Shown piece after piece: positions 12,801 to 25,200 of a stretch of 64,000 nucleotides of DNA. Position 1 is the stretch's first letter. Each line of letters begins with the position of its first letter. A program made the translations under genes and the position numbers. Below the pieces are notes generated by a model. That model did no database searches, was not told the origin of the DNA, and saw only the letters and a list, made by a program, of their open reading frames with translations. This stretch comes from Sanderia malayensis (lineage: Eukaryota; Cnidaria; Scyphozoa; Semaeostomeae; Pelagiidae). The stretch lies in assembly GCA_013076295.1 (NCBI GenBank), contig RQOL01000532.1:3596001-3660000 (forward strand), in the 5' to 3' direction.

Positions 12801-13378
12801 GAAACATGTTTACACGCCCACCATTTATACTTCCCCAACTATAATAATATTCATAGTAAATACGTGAATGACAATACTATAACAGCCCCATTATACTCTC
12901 GTAAGCCCACCCTTTCGAAACGAGATTTTTAATTAAGCCCCTCCTGTTTTTGAAGTTTGAGCGACGGTTAAATTGTGATTGATTCAACCATAGCCTCATT
13001 AAAGTTTGTTTGCATTTACTTTACACTTTTCTTATGTTTATTTGAGTGTTATTAAGCCAGCCCTCTCTATCAAGCCCTGCTTTATAACAAGCCCCCCCCC
13101 TATTGCAAGCTGGAAGATGAAAATCGTCCACAACAACGAGACATACCTTTTGAACTAAACCGCATTGGTATATTAGACGATTAGATTGGAATAGGGCTAT
13201 GATTGTGTATTCCAGATTTTGTGCAATGCAAGTTGTTCAAACGGCCCAACAATCCTCGATAAGACGCTGGCCTTTGGTACATAGCGTGACGTCATTTTTA
13301 TCTCTTGTTCCAGGCCCCATCGAGCAATTGCCAGACTACAACCGAATTCGAGGAGGAATGTGGTGGATGAGGATATAG
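6893..13378 (+). CDS. PMPCB: Mitochondrial processing peptidase subunit beta
   Basis: Catalytic subunit of the mitochondrial matrix protease that removes presequences from imported proteins, working with the alpha subunit (M16 family). Fifteen exons: 6893-6958, 7310-7354, 7472-7561, 7732-7818, 7981-8110, 8678-8769, 8966-9072, 9550-9629, 10388-10497, 10717-11021, 11561-11646, 11804-11834, 11998-12055, 12619-12694 and 13314-13378. They sum to 1,428 nt, or 475 residues (human about 489). Residues 1-37 are rich in R, S and A with no acid before the mature part, like a presequence. The inverted zinc motif HFLEH is at 88-92 and the third ligand E168 lies 76 residues after H92, as the family requires. 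A glycine-rich region around GNWDRSMGG and the ending MWWMRI also match. All introns are GT-AG. The gene appears intact and active. Confidence 0.97.
9886..10192. mobile_element. 307 bp MITE in PMPCB intron 8
   Basis: Terminal inverted repeats read TACACCCATTTTTTTATAAG on the left and its complement on the right, with TA at both ends, as expected for a Tc1/mariner-type non-autonomous element. The interior holds further copies of GTTTCTTA in both orientations. No coding capacity. Confidence 0.8.
12326..12549. mobile_element. ~224 bp MITE in PMPCB intron 13
   Basis: Both ends carry AATAGTGGACAAAAGT followed by a C..TGGGA tract in opposite orientation. Further in, CCCCCAAAACAATGTT is matched by AACATTGTTTTATGGGG, so the arms are long and imperfect. 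No open frame of note. Confidence 0.75.
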
Positions 13379-13645
13379 AATTAGAAGCTGTGGAGTTATT
13401 GGATTATTTGATTGGACGATTTATGATGAGTGCATTTTTGTTATCTTTTCAAGCTTTCGTGTTCAGAACTCGACCTGTAATTTCTGTCAGAGCAGACTAA
13501 GTATAATTTTATCAGTGTTGTCATGTATGAGAGATTTGAAACGAATGGTTTTGCTTGAAGAGACGCTGTTTGTTTTGTTTCTGTGGAGAAAACATGTTGG
13601 ACGACTCGCTGATCGCTAAGTTTTTTGGTGGATTTTGTTTCACCA
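13379..13645 (+). other. PMPCB 3' UTR region
   Basis: Sequence after the PMPCB stop, probably the 3' UTR, running into a MITE at 13646. No clear AATAAA before the MITE, so the polyadenylation site is not placed. Confidence 0.4.
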
Positions 13646-13797
13646 TACAGTAAACACCCGCATATAAGAACCAGTGAATTAAGAACCTCCCAGGCTGAAA
13701 TCCCTGCTCAAAACAATAGATGGACAATAGGCTATTGTATTTGAACAATAGGCTGGATGCGGAATTCACAGGTTCTTATACGCGGGTGTTTACTGTA
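13646..13797. mobile_element. MITE family A, full copy
   Basis: A 152 bp element with TACAGTAAACACCCGCATAT on the left and its near-complement ending GCGGGTGTTTACTGTA on the right. The interior includes CAATAGGCTATTG, a short palindrome. It is one of the best-preserved copies in the window. Confidence 0.85.
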
Positions 13798-15739
13798 TGA
13801 AACTGTCCGTTTGACCATATGAATTTTCGAACGCGATTTTTAACTCGGTGGCGTTGAAAGTGCTCCAAATTTTCTGTGAATGTTCTTCAAGAAGTGGGGC
13901 AAGGGTGATTAAATATTTTACAATTAAACTCTCTCTGACGTTTAAAGATGAATATGGAAGATGCCACTCGTTGCTTTCTTATCATAGCAGTCTTCTCATT
14001 GTGTATAGTTGATTAGCACTGGGTCGCACTGCTTCGATTAGTCTAGCTATTCAGTGGGCCCTTTGTGCTTAGCGCATAAGCCAATACCTTACGAAGATGG
14101 TAAACGTATTTGCCTATCAATCTATCAGTTAATTAGCTTGCAGTCCATTGCTTACAATCAAAGCCACGAGAACAGAGACAACAATTTTTCTTGTCACCGT
14201 GTTGTCATCATCACTAGGTTGTTACAATTAACTCTCTCTAAAGCGAATACCTTGGGAACCTGAGATTCAGTTATTCACGTCATGGAGCTATTTTCTACAG
14301 TAATGCGATGAACATATGGAGACCCTGTGTCATCTGCGGAGAAACCCTATAGTCTTACAGAGGAGAGCCCTTTTTCTTTTGAGAGACCTGACAGAGCTGC
14401 GACAGAGCATCGTTGCTGCGACAAAGCAACGTTATGAACAAGCAAACATAAAGCGAATGTAAGAATTACCTTGAATTCCTCGTCGTGTATCCAGAATGTT
14501 TTTGTCTTGTCCGTCAAGGCATCCAGCTCAAAATCATCATCATTGCAATTATGATTATGATGATTGCGACATTTACTGAGTATATTTTGGTTGTTGTTGC
14601 TGTTATATTGTAAATTCTTCTTGGATTGTTTTCTACGACGAAATATTCTGCCCCACACTCCGCATGGACCTGGGGCATACGACTGCAGAATTGCCCAGCA
14701 GTAAGAGAGCATTTATGATGCTTCTTGATCTTGCAAACGTATCTTTCGTATTTCTCTTGTTTTTTGGACACGCAAAGGCTTTGCAAAGATTTGCAAAGCA
14801 AAGTAGTTCAGCCCAGATGAAGCGTGTTAAAAGTCAAGCTTATGAATTGATATCTATTCAATGCTACGATTCTTCTGTGAATTCCCAGCCAATCACATTG
14901 TATCTGCGATGCTTACGAGCCTTAACATCCAGCTACAGTTCCCCTCTCACACGTGTGATGTTGTGTTTACGTTTTTGGTGATGTTTACTTTCTTCCAGTC
15001 ATTCTTTACCGCTGTTTTTACACGGCAGTCGATATAACTCAGCTCTTCCAAACTTTTGGATAAAGACGTCCTCCTTCAATCCAAGCAAACTCGCAAGTAC
15101 AAATCGAATATCCATTCAGATTAACAAAAACAGGCCGGCGGGGGGAGTTAGGTTCAAATAGCCTTCAATCAAACCAGCAATCTCCTTTTTCGTAAAAACT
15201 ACATCAAAATTGTTGATTTGAACCAATAATCTAAATTGCCCTGAGGCAAACAGTGTTTATGTTTCGTGTTCCAGACCTGTATTCTCGAGCAAGGCTTCTT
15301 CTATGAAGATGAACAAATTGAATCAACGTCCCCCTGCTTTTGTAATGTCTTCATCGTTTGACATAAGTGTTCGCTTTATTGATATGTGAGGAGGCTTTCA
15401 TTCTGTTGTGCAGGAGACAAAGGGATATTAAAGGGCAAACAATGATTTGGTTTACAAAGAGGTTTGTAATTTGACTTTAAATTGATCAAATTACAGACAG
15501 AATGCTTGGGAAGAACAGAACAATGCAAGTTAGCTGAACTCTTCGAGCTTGTGCAAGAATGTTGTTGTTGTTGTTGGGGGTGACGTAATGCAGCACAACA
15601 GCAACTACGTGATGATGCAATAAAGAAGCCCAACACAGAGAAGAAATATTTGGTATTTTGATGTAATTTTGAAAATTTTGAAAATGGGAATAAGAAACCA
15701 GTTATTCTGGCTATTAAACAAAACTCAACAGCAGGTATA

Positions 15740-15896
15740 TACAGTAACAACCCCATATAAGAAACCTGCAAATTTTTCATTTTGCATTCAGCCCATTATT
15801 AAAATGCAATAAGCTGTTGGTTCGTCTATTGTTTTGAGCAGAAATATCAGCTTGAAGGATCCTAAATCTACTGGTTCTCATATGAGGAATTTTACA
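15740..15896. repeat. MITE family A, diverged copy
   Basis: Begins TACAGTAACAACCCCATATAAG and ends CATATGAGGAATTTTACAG, with CCTGCAAATTTTTC and an internal GAGCAGAAATATCAGCTTG related to the family interior. It is more diverged than the copies at 13646 or 41720. Confidence 0.55.
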
Positions 15897-16675
15897 GGAG
15901 ATACTATTTCAGATTTGTTGCTTTCTAAATGGAAATCACAATGTTACTAAACTTTTGAACTAAGCTGTTTCATAAAGCTACAGTCATCCACCCAGTGTAA
16001 AGCTATGCGAGTGTTTCTTGTGCAACGTTTCTTGTGATAGCAAATAGTATTCCTAAGGACAGCTATTGCTAACCCCGCCATTGCAAACTTTCAAGCTATT
16101 TCTTTAACTCTGTTGTGGTTTTGAGGCATAAATGGTTGCCTTTCTACGTCGAATAAAAATACCTATTGATATTCAGACACTCACAACAGGCAGCATAAAT
16201 ATTAATTACCACAAATCACCGTTTTGCAGACCGTTAGGGCTAATTCGTGGTCTTAAGCGGCTGTGACAAACAATAATGGTAACTTGGGAAACTTTTTAAA
16301 TCACAAAATCTTATTAAATTTGTAAATGCTGCAGCAAATGATGCACAGGAAAAAAGAAATGTCTCGGAAATCTAGCCATTACTTCGAATTTACTTATTTT
16401 AACTGGTAGTGAACAAAAAGAGACTTCAAAAATTTAACAAACTTCTATTCTCAAGACTTCATTTTATCTTCAATTATGAACTGTTCTGACTTAGGGGAAA
16501 TGAGAACAATAAAGTTTGTCCAGACTTCTACCGTTTAAATATCACTGTAACAATCAAGTTATTTTTAGTTCCAAACGAAACACGAAACCCAGTCTCCTGA
16601 AACATCTCACCGTCCCACTGGCAAGTCACCCCGGGAATGTGAAGCCAGCCTTATAAAGGGAATGTATTTATAGCA

Positions 16676-16709
16676 AAGAGGTCTGGGTCGACACTATACC
16701 AGACCTCTT
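16676..16709. repeat. Short hairpin upstream of RhoA
   Basis: Perfect 11 bp arms AAGAGGTCTGG and CCAGACCTCTT around a 12-base loop. It lies about 300 bp upstream of the likely RhoA start of transcription. Function unknown. Confidence 0.6.
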
Positions 16710-16978
16710 CGCCCACAACGGAAATTCCATTCAGGGCAGAAAAAAAGAGTTTTTTGCATTGAACTGACGAAATATTTGAGGAAAATATAAGAAAAATGGG
16801 ATTTAGGTTCGGGTTTTATGATCTGAAGCGTTGGTAAGCAAAAATAAACAATGAGTCACAGGCCAATTCTCTTGTATAATTTTCCTGCGATCCGGGGGAG
16901 GTTGAAATTCTCTGGAGATGGGTAGAATGCTTCCGCTCTTGACTCTCAGCCAATGAGAGACAGAGAATTTTTGTGACT

Positions 16979-17202
16979 AACCAATCAGTGGGTGGGCTAC
17001 GGCTACATTTAACCTGCACGGTTTTCTGTGCAGTTGGTCATCATATCAAACGACTTTGGCATTTGCTGCTCCTCTCAATCTGTAAATTGAGGTGTGGTTT
17101 TGTTGCTAGATTATTTTTGTTGTCGATATTTACGCTGATGCACCGAAGTTGAGATCAATTTGTATCAACATTTCATTTAACCAACATCTCGACAGATAGC
17201 AG
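16979..17202 (+). promoter_or_regulatory. RhoA promoter and 5' UTR exon
   Basis: A CCAAT-type box (ACCAATCAG) near 16980 precedes a non-coding stretch ending AGATAGCAG with a strong donor GTGAGT at 17203. The matching acceptor TTTACAG lies just before the RhoA ATG (exon from 18055). The transcription start is not defined by sequence; about 17020 is my guess. Confidence 0.5.
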
Positions 17203-18047
17203 GTGAGTTTAGTTAGTTATTTTCTCTTTTCGTTTCCCTCACTTTGAGCTAAACAACTTGGCTCATTGCCAGTCAAGTCTGCATGTCCGCCATTTTATCC
17301 TCGGTGTTCAAGAGATTTTCGCTCCGCAGACCATGGTATGGAAACTTATAAACGTGGAAGCTGCTACTAACGAATTTATACACATTTTGTAGCATAAAAA
17401 CCATGCCTTGCTAATTCTAGCGGCCCTTAATTGTCTTCCATATTCCAAGGAAGCTCGCATGCATCATGTTTAGGGATGGTTGATTCCGGGTCGAATTTTA
17501 TATAATTTGCACTCGCATACCAAAGCTTAGATATCTTGCATTTCGTCAAAGCCCACACTGATTATATTAATGCAACTTTTTCATTCACTGTGACTTGAAG
17601 TTGGTAATTAAATGAGGTTAATATCGCCTGCACTGAAACTTTTGTAAAAAATGTTTTGATTACATTTTCATCATTTGGCTTGCTAGGCCAATAGGCCAAT
17701 GTGATTGTCATGCCCAAAAAGCCTGCCCAAAAAGCCCTATTTTGTTTTATCCGGTTCAAATTAAATTTGACATTCCAACCATCGCATGTTATCTACATGA
17801 TTGAAAACAAAGATTTGTAGCCGTTTTTGCAAATTTACGGAGGGCAGCTTTTGGGTTACAGGCTTTTCCATTCCATATAAAGTGTATTTAAATCAAATTC
17901 AAACAGAAATGCGATGTTCCCGTTTTGAGAAAGTGTTAAGAAGCTTGCTGTCTGCACTGATAAAAATCTATAAACTCTATAAACTCTATAAAAATCTCCA
18001 CTAAGGATTTATTTTATGCTTTGTATATTAAATATTTTGAACTTTGA

Positions 18048-18635
<588 letters not shown>

Positions 18636-19754
18636 ATTTTATCAACTGAACATTGACAACAGCGTAAAATAACATTTCTATATTCAGTACTTTCACTCTA
18701 GCAAAGAGAAATGCTTTGAAAAGCAGTAATTACCTTTATTATTGTCATTTTTCTATTCCATTTGTCAATTTGTGACATTGTGACACATCATGAGAGTGTG
18801 GCTGGTCATATTCACCTTTCTTCTATGTTTACCATGAAAATGTCAAAATGCTCATCACAATTCTTATTTACTATTTTGGACGTAGGTTCTCTAATTAAGG
18901 TTTCTCTTAGTTTCTTAAATAATAATCCTGATTTTTCTGATGAACAACCATTTAGTGAACCGTACAGTTTATATGTATACTTGTGATTATTTTATTCCAT
19001 CACAGGCCCACATTATTTTTTCTCATGTGGTACTATTATGAATTTCTTCTCTCGTTTATTGTTATTATGGTTATTATTAGCATTAATATGTATTAGTTAG
19101 TGTTTAAATGAATGATTTCAAGGAAACTACTGACTTCCTTCTTTTGCGGAAAGGTTTGTTGTTCTTGTTTCTCAAATTTGCTGGAGTAGCATCTGATATC
19201 CTGAATCTATTATTTTATTACTTGATCTTTTTATGGGAAATAGTGAAGGATGAGTTTATCATAAAAGTCTGGGGTGTTTTCAAGATTTACCCCAACTGAA
19301 AGAAAGTAAAGGTTTTTATAGATATGATATCAGCTGCATTGCTTTTGGATACATCATGTATAGTTTACCCGAAGGTCTGTTGAATTTATATGTCAAAATT
19401 TAACTTACTGTTGTAAATATTGTGGCATTATTTATAACTAAAGGTATCCATATTTCTTTGAAGGGACCACGAGACCAACCTTATGCTTATTTGAAGAAAC
19501 ATTTTGTTTGTCCATTTCCGCGAGATGAGTCCTACAAAACTTGTCGAAGGGTAAGAATATAATGTGGTATCTGGTTGAAAAATGGTGTTGACACAATTTG
19601 TGGTATGGAAGTCTAAAGTTCAAACAAAGAATGGAGATCCTGGGGTGGGGTTCAAGCTTGGAGATCGTGTTCGACTATTTTTTTTGAATTCGTCATTACG
19701 ACATCACCACCACAGGGATACCGGGGTGTGTTAATGCAAGCACGTGTATTCAAA
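18636..19754 (+). other. RhoA 3' UTR and TPRKB upstream region
   Basis: AT-rich sequence, mostly probable RhoA 3' UTR. No other gene recognised. The TPRKB promoter presumably lies in the last ~150 bp. Confidence 0.45.
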
Positions 19755-21458
19755 ATGGCGGCTGATGTTGTCTCGATTTCTTTTGATTTGAATCCGAACT
19801 ACCAGTTAACGTTAGGGCTTTTCAAAGATGTAAAAAATACAGCCGCTATTAAACAAAAGACAACAGAAGGGAAGTTACCCGCTTCGCTTTTGCGACCATG
19901 TTTGGCAAGTAATTTTTTTTGGTACTGTTTGTTTGTGTGGGCAATGAAATATGCTTTGTTTTGCATTGTTTTCTAAAAGTTGATCATTTTGATTTGCAGA
20001 TTTCAAGCTGCTTTTCTGTTATGGTTGCATCGAATAAAGCTGTTCATAATCTCGTTGCCGGAAAGATGAAAACGAAAAGTGTGCACACTGAGCTTCTTTA
20101 TAATTTATCACCAACCCACAATGTGAGCAAAGTATATACCTAGGGCTCTGTTTCATAAAAAAGACACATAATTCCCCGCAACTCTGAGTTTCGTGCTTAT
20201 GTATTCATCAGGCAGATTTAATGAAGAAAATAACCTACCAGCTGGAATATATACAAAATAATAAGAACAATAGAAGAAGGGGCGCTCTAATTACAAAAGG
20301 TTGTGAAGATGGGTCTATTATAAGTACAATAGATATGGTTGAATGTCAATAGTTCTTAAAGAACTATTGACATTGTATCACGCTTTCACATTTTTAGTTA
20401 AATAGTTTACACGTCCTTTGTTTTTAACTTATAATAGACCCATCTTCACAACCTTTTGTAATTAGAGCGCCCCTTCTTCTATTGTTCTTATTATTTTGTA
20501 TATATTCCAGCTGGTAGGTTATTTTCTTCATTAAATCTGCCTGATGAGTGCATAAGCACGAAACTCAGAGTTGCAGGGAATTATGTGTCTTTTTTTATTG
20601 AACATCACTCAATTCTATATATCGCTCTACACATATGTGTATTGAGCACTGTCGAACAATGTTTTTCAAAATTATTATTATTATTACTATTATTGTTAGG
20701 GCTCTGTTTCTTATTTTGGACCGTGTGCCAGAATATATTTTACTCGAAAGCAGCGCTAACACGACTCTGAAGCAGGCCTTGGTTTAATTTCAATTTTACT
20801 TGTTATCTTTTAGATTTCTGAATCATTGAAAAATTTTGGCATTCACGAAAATGAAACAGAGTTGTTAATGGCATTTATTCATAAAAAGACAGAGGAAGTA
20901 TGATGTTTAGAATATTGTTAACAAAAACAAGCCCTCAGTTCTTTGTTGTGGATTTCATTTTTAATTGTTTTGTGATTTATCTTACAGCTTGAGGCATATT
21001 TTGCTCATGTTGATGGGACTCCTGTAAATGCAGAATTAGTTGAAGAATGCTCAAATACTGATAAAATCAAAAAGGTAATAATTGTAGACATGTATGCATG
21101 AAGTCCTTCTACAATAGAGCCTGGTGATGCAGTGAATTGAGCCCACGGTAAAGGGCCCACGGTAAAGGGCCTTTCTGGTATATAATGATGTGTTTGCTAC
21201 TTTGAGCTTTCTGTTAACGCAATTTCCCCTTGGTTTAGCAAACTCTGATTATACCAAACTATGTATTTTAGCTTACTTTAAGATTTTGATGTCAGATTTC
21301 ATTGCTTTAAGGATATTATATATTTTTTATTTATTTCAATAGTAATATCTTCATCTCATTCATACTCGCAGCTTTACAAAATAACAGAACAAGAATTAGA
21401 GATAGGAACAATTTCAGATGCTGTAGTCTGCAGAATATCTGTGAAAGATGCAGGCTAA
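19755..21458 (+). CDS. TPRKB: TPRKB / Cgi121, KEOPS complex subunit
   Basis: Subunit of the KEOPS/EKC complex that makes t6A at position 37 of ANN-decoding tRNAs; it binds the kinase PRPK/Bud32 (TP53RK). Five exons: 19755-19904, 20000-20122, 20814-20897, 20988-21074 and 21372-21458, all phase 0, giving 176 residues (human 175). Recognisable blocks are LFKDVKN (22-28), MVASNKAVHNL, GKMKT, TELLYNLSP and ISDAVVCRIS near the C-terminus. Intron 1 has a GC donor (TTG then GCAAGT): the only nearby GT gives the wrong frame, while the GC site aligns with the human protein without a gap. Another ATG in frame lies at 19728, but the 19755 ATG has a better context (AAAATGG) and matches the usual length. 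Intron 2 carries a large palindrome. Confidence 0.95.
20155..20598. mobile_element. Foldback element (~444 bp palindrome) in TPRKB intron 2
   Basis: The left arm, starting ATAAAAAAGACACATAATTC, is matched by a right arm ending with its complement. The arms continue for ~160 bp with few mismatches (20155-20314 against about 20430-20598). In the middle sits a second short palindrome, CAATAGTTCTTAAAGAACTATTG. It has no coding capacity and would form a long hairpin in the pre-mRNA. Confidence 0.85.
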
Positions 21459-22265
21459 TACGCTTAAGAATTACCAGCAAAACCATAACAGCATATATTT
21501 ATTCTTGAAGAATACCAGTGCTTCTGTAACCAGTTGAAGAATTAGAATATTATTCATTTATACATAACTTTGAATGGTTCATACTTTTGGTATTTAAAAA
21601 TGTAAGATACATTTTTGTGAATCATGTGCAGATTATTTTTGTATTTGATATTGCGCCGACTGTTTTTGACTTTTTCCCATGTTTCTATAAATTTTATTTT
21701 TGGCAAAATATTGTTTGTTTATTTCTGAGGGGGTGGTGGGCGTATGGCTTCCCCCCTTCAGGGTGACACGTTGAAGACAGTCATCGACTGGCGCATGCGT
21801 TCTTAAAAACAACATGGGGCCATGTCTTTCTCTTGCAAATTGCTTGAACGGAATAATAAAGTGAAATTTTCAACAACACTGTCCACACAAAGACAGCTGG
21901 GTTTTAGAATAAGAGATCGCTGAACGAAAAGAGAGGAAAAAGTTCTTGGAGTGGAGAGGGAAAGTTTTATGATCAATTGCAAATATTAGTAATAATGTTC
22001 GCAAATTTAGTTTTATGATACGAATATTTTTGCTGGCCTAAAAGCAGGCCTGCCTGGTCCTTTGACAGCAAGTAAACATTCGTATGCACTGGGATACTCC
22101 AGAGAGCTATTTCTTCAGGACCGTCTACGATTTGGTCATGTTGTTTTGATCTTTTCAGCGTGGTCAAGGTGGAGATACCATCAGCTACTTTATGCTTTAT
22201 TACGGAGTCTGAACAAAGTTTAATATATATTCGATATACCATACTTTGATTGGATATTATTTACA
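21459..22265 (+). other. TPRKB 3' UTR and MON2 upstream region
   Basis: A polyadenylation signal AATAAA is at 21855-21860, about 400 bp after the TPRKB stop. The MON2 promoter and 5' UTR must fall between there and 22265. No other gene seen. Confidence 0.6.
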
Positions 22266-25200
22266 ATGGATAAATACAAAGACATAAACTCGAAGAGATT
22301 CATCGAAACATTGATGGCTGATTTCAAACTAATTCACAATGAAGCTAAGAAGAAATTCCCTGCAGTTAAAGAGGTAATGAATGAATTTTCAAATGATCTA
22401 ATGCTACTCTTTATCTGGGTGTAGGTAGACTAGTAGCCTCACCAATACAAGGTAAACAGGATTGTTTAGATCAGATGAAATCATAAGCTTACAGCAGGTA
22501 TAAATTAGTGGCAATGTGTGAATTGCAAGGTGAATTTCTCTTAGTAGAGATTCATCCATAATTTAATTGCATTCATAGATTACCAAACTGGTCAGGATAT
22601 CCTGTTTGCCTTCCAGAACAGAATCTTCTGACTTTTCTTCTAGGCTGTAGAGGGTGGGATTCTTAGACTCAGAATGATCTCAAGTCAGAATGTCAATGTC
22701 TACAAAGGTGAGCAAACTTCAGTTAACAACTGATCCTGATTTCTTGCAGTTAATAATTCTATGTGTTTTGAAGGGTATATGTTCTCTTCTTCCAGTGTTG
22801 TCTAACAGCAATGATATAATTCGACCCCTTCTTCTTGCCTGCGATACCAAGACAGCAAAAATTGCATCAACTGCACTTACATCAATCCAGAGATTGGCAT
22901 CAAGCTCTGCTATAGGAGAGGTACCCAAATCAATTCAACTATAAGAATATTGTGTATTTCTTTTTCATCCTCTTGGCTTTCTTCTGTGTTGTCATGTTTT
23001 CTTTGTATTCTTCATTGTCATTTTCATCTTCGCCTGATTTTTCATCTTCTTCTACATCATCATTCTGACTTTCTTTTTATCATTTTGAATTTCACTATTT
23101 CATTTGGTATGTAGCATCTCATCACCATCTTCAGTATCATCTTCTTTCTCTTTGTCATCTTCTTTCTCCTTATCTTCTTTCTCTTCTTTGTTGTCTTTTA
23201 CATTATTATTTCCTGTTTTGCTAAAAAATTCCATCCATTTGTAGGCTTATGCTCCAAGTATAGTCAAGCAACTCACAGAGCTGTCAAAAGCTGGTGTAGA
23301 AGAACTGAGAATCTTACAGACAATCCTCATCTTGATAACAACAACATCTGTTGTTCAAAGAGATTCACTTGCTAAGGTAGGCACACATTGCTATCAATAA
23401 ACACACACATGCAATTGGCAGTATACAGTATACAATTGACCCTTGCTGTCTCAAATACCGCTCATCTCATGTCAACAAATAATTACTTCCCATTAAAGAA
23501 AAAGCAATTTGTTTTGGATACAGTAAAATCCTGCATATAAGAATCCACATATTTTGCATCAACCCTATTGTTTAAACAGATTAACTTACTGTTATTTCTA
23601 TTTTTGTAAAAAGAGATTTAGCCTGAACTATTTGTAAAGTTTGGTTCTTATTCTGAGGTTTTTACTGTAGTATTGAGAATTATTGTTGTCCTTGTCATCA
23701 GCCCCCAGCAACATGTCAATATTCAGCCATCTTTTGCTTGTCTTCCTTGCCTAGACTGTGGTCATCTGTTTTCAACTCTACTTCAGCTCAGATGCTACGA
23801 TTAGCAGCACTGCCGCTGCAACGATTCGCCAAAGCATCTCTGTCATCATTGACAGAATGATCGAGGAAGATCAACACTTGAAAGGTCTGACAAATCCACA
23901 TGCTGTAATTTCCCCCATATGCTTTGATATGATATGCTTTATGATGCTGATTTGAGATAATGCTTCTTAGCGAAACGTCTTTATCGGCAAAGAACCAGCT
24001 ATGCTATAGCCACACTTATAACTACGGACAACTGAAATGTTGTCTGCATGTTGGGTATGGGAGTCGTGAAGAGTTTATGATTTGGGAATGGAGATAAATG
24101 TACTTGTATCTCAGTGTCGCTCCCTTCTATCTTTTTAAAATGCACTTGTATCTTTTTATGAATGCACATGTATCTTTTTATTCCCCTGTAGACAAGCCGG
24201 TTGAAAGCGAATCATCATATCACAACAAATGTCCAAAGACTTTACACCCGAGAGCGCAGGATGCCTATCTTCTTTTTCAGGTGAACGAGGCAGCTTTAAA
24301 TATGTGATATAATTTTCCTGATTTTTGATGATTGTTTAGCTTCATTTCTGCTCGACTCAAATCTTCAAATGCCACTTTACGAATTTTTTAGGATTTATGT
24401 CAAGTGACGAGTGGAGACCCCCCGTATTGGTTACACGGAATCACAGAGATGACGCGAATATTCGGCCTTGAACTTCTCGAGTCGATTCTGAAATATTATC
24501 CCCACGCTTTTTTACAGGTAAGCTGCTTTGAGTCAACTTTAATCCTCCAATTATTCCACGTCAGTTGTAACCGTCTTTAACTCGGACTTTTTAAATTATT
24601 TTCCCAGCATCCCGAGTTCAGTTACCTGCTGAAAGAAAGAGTTTGTCCGCTTATCATCAAACTCTTTCCGCCTAACCTCAAATACAAGCCGGGTGGAACA
24701 GGACAACCAACCATCGTGGAGAGGCCGATTTTTCCTGTCTCAATGAGGTTGCTCAGAATCGTGTCGATTTTGATCAAGCAATTTTACACTCTCTTGGTAA
24801 TTATGTGCCTTATTTTTTTGCTTTTTATATTTTGCAATCGAGCAACCTTCTTCTGTGCTTCCCTCTCCAATTTCCCCTACCTCTTTGTTCCCTTTTTTTA
24901 CTTTTTAGTGTACCTCTTCGTCTGTCTTTTTCTTTTATTTTTTACTTCTGCTTTGTCCTTATCAACGTTTAGCAATGTCGACACAGTATTTAGTGAACAA
25001 GTTATTTTTTAAGATTATTTTTCCTTTGGGTCTTCACATTCTTCTTTATTTTTATGTCCATGATCATTTTAATAAATTGCCACACGAGTTGTCTATTATG
25101 TACCAGGATGGCCGAGTGGTTAAGGCGTTGGACTTAAGTTCCAATGTGCAAATGCACGCGTGGGTTTGAACCCCACTTCTGGTATTTTTATCTTTTTGAT

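Larger units (their letters stand above)
13798..17018. other. Intergenic region PMPCB to RhoA
   Basis: No gene recognised. It holds a diverged family A MITE (15740-15896), a GTTGTT microsatellite near 15560, and a short hairpin at 16676-16709. The open frames (for example near 14347-14981 and 15376-15780) have no family resemblance and look like chance. Confidence 0.5.

Noticed and set aside
14347..15780. Minus- and plus-strand frames of 95-134 residues
   Set aside because: No recognisable domain, no splice-linked partner, and compositions typical of non-coding AT-rich DNA.
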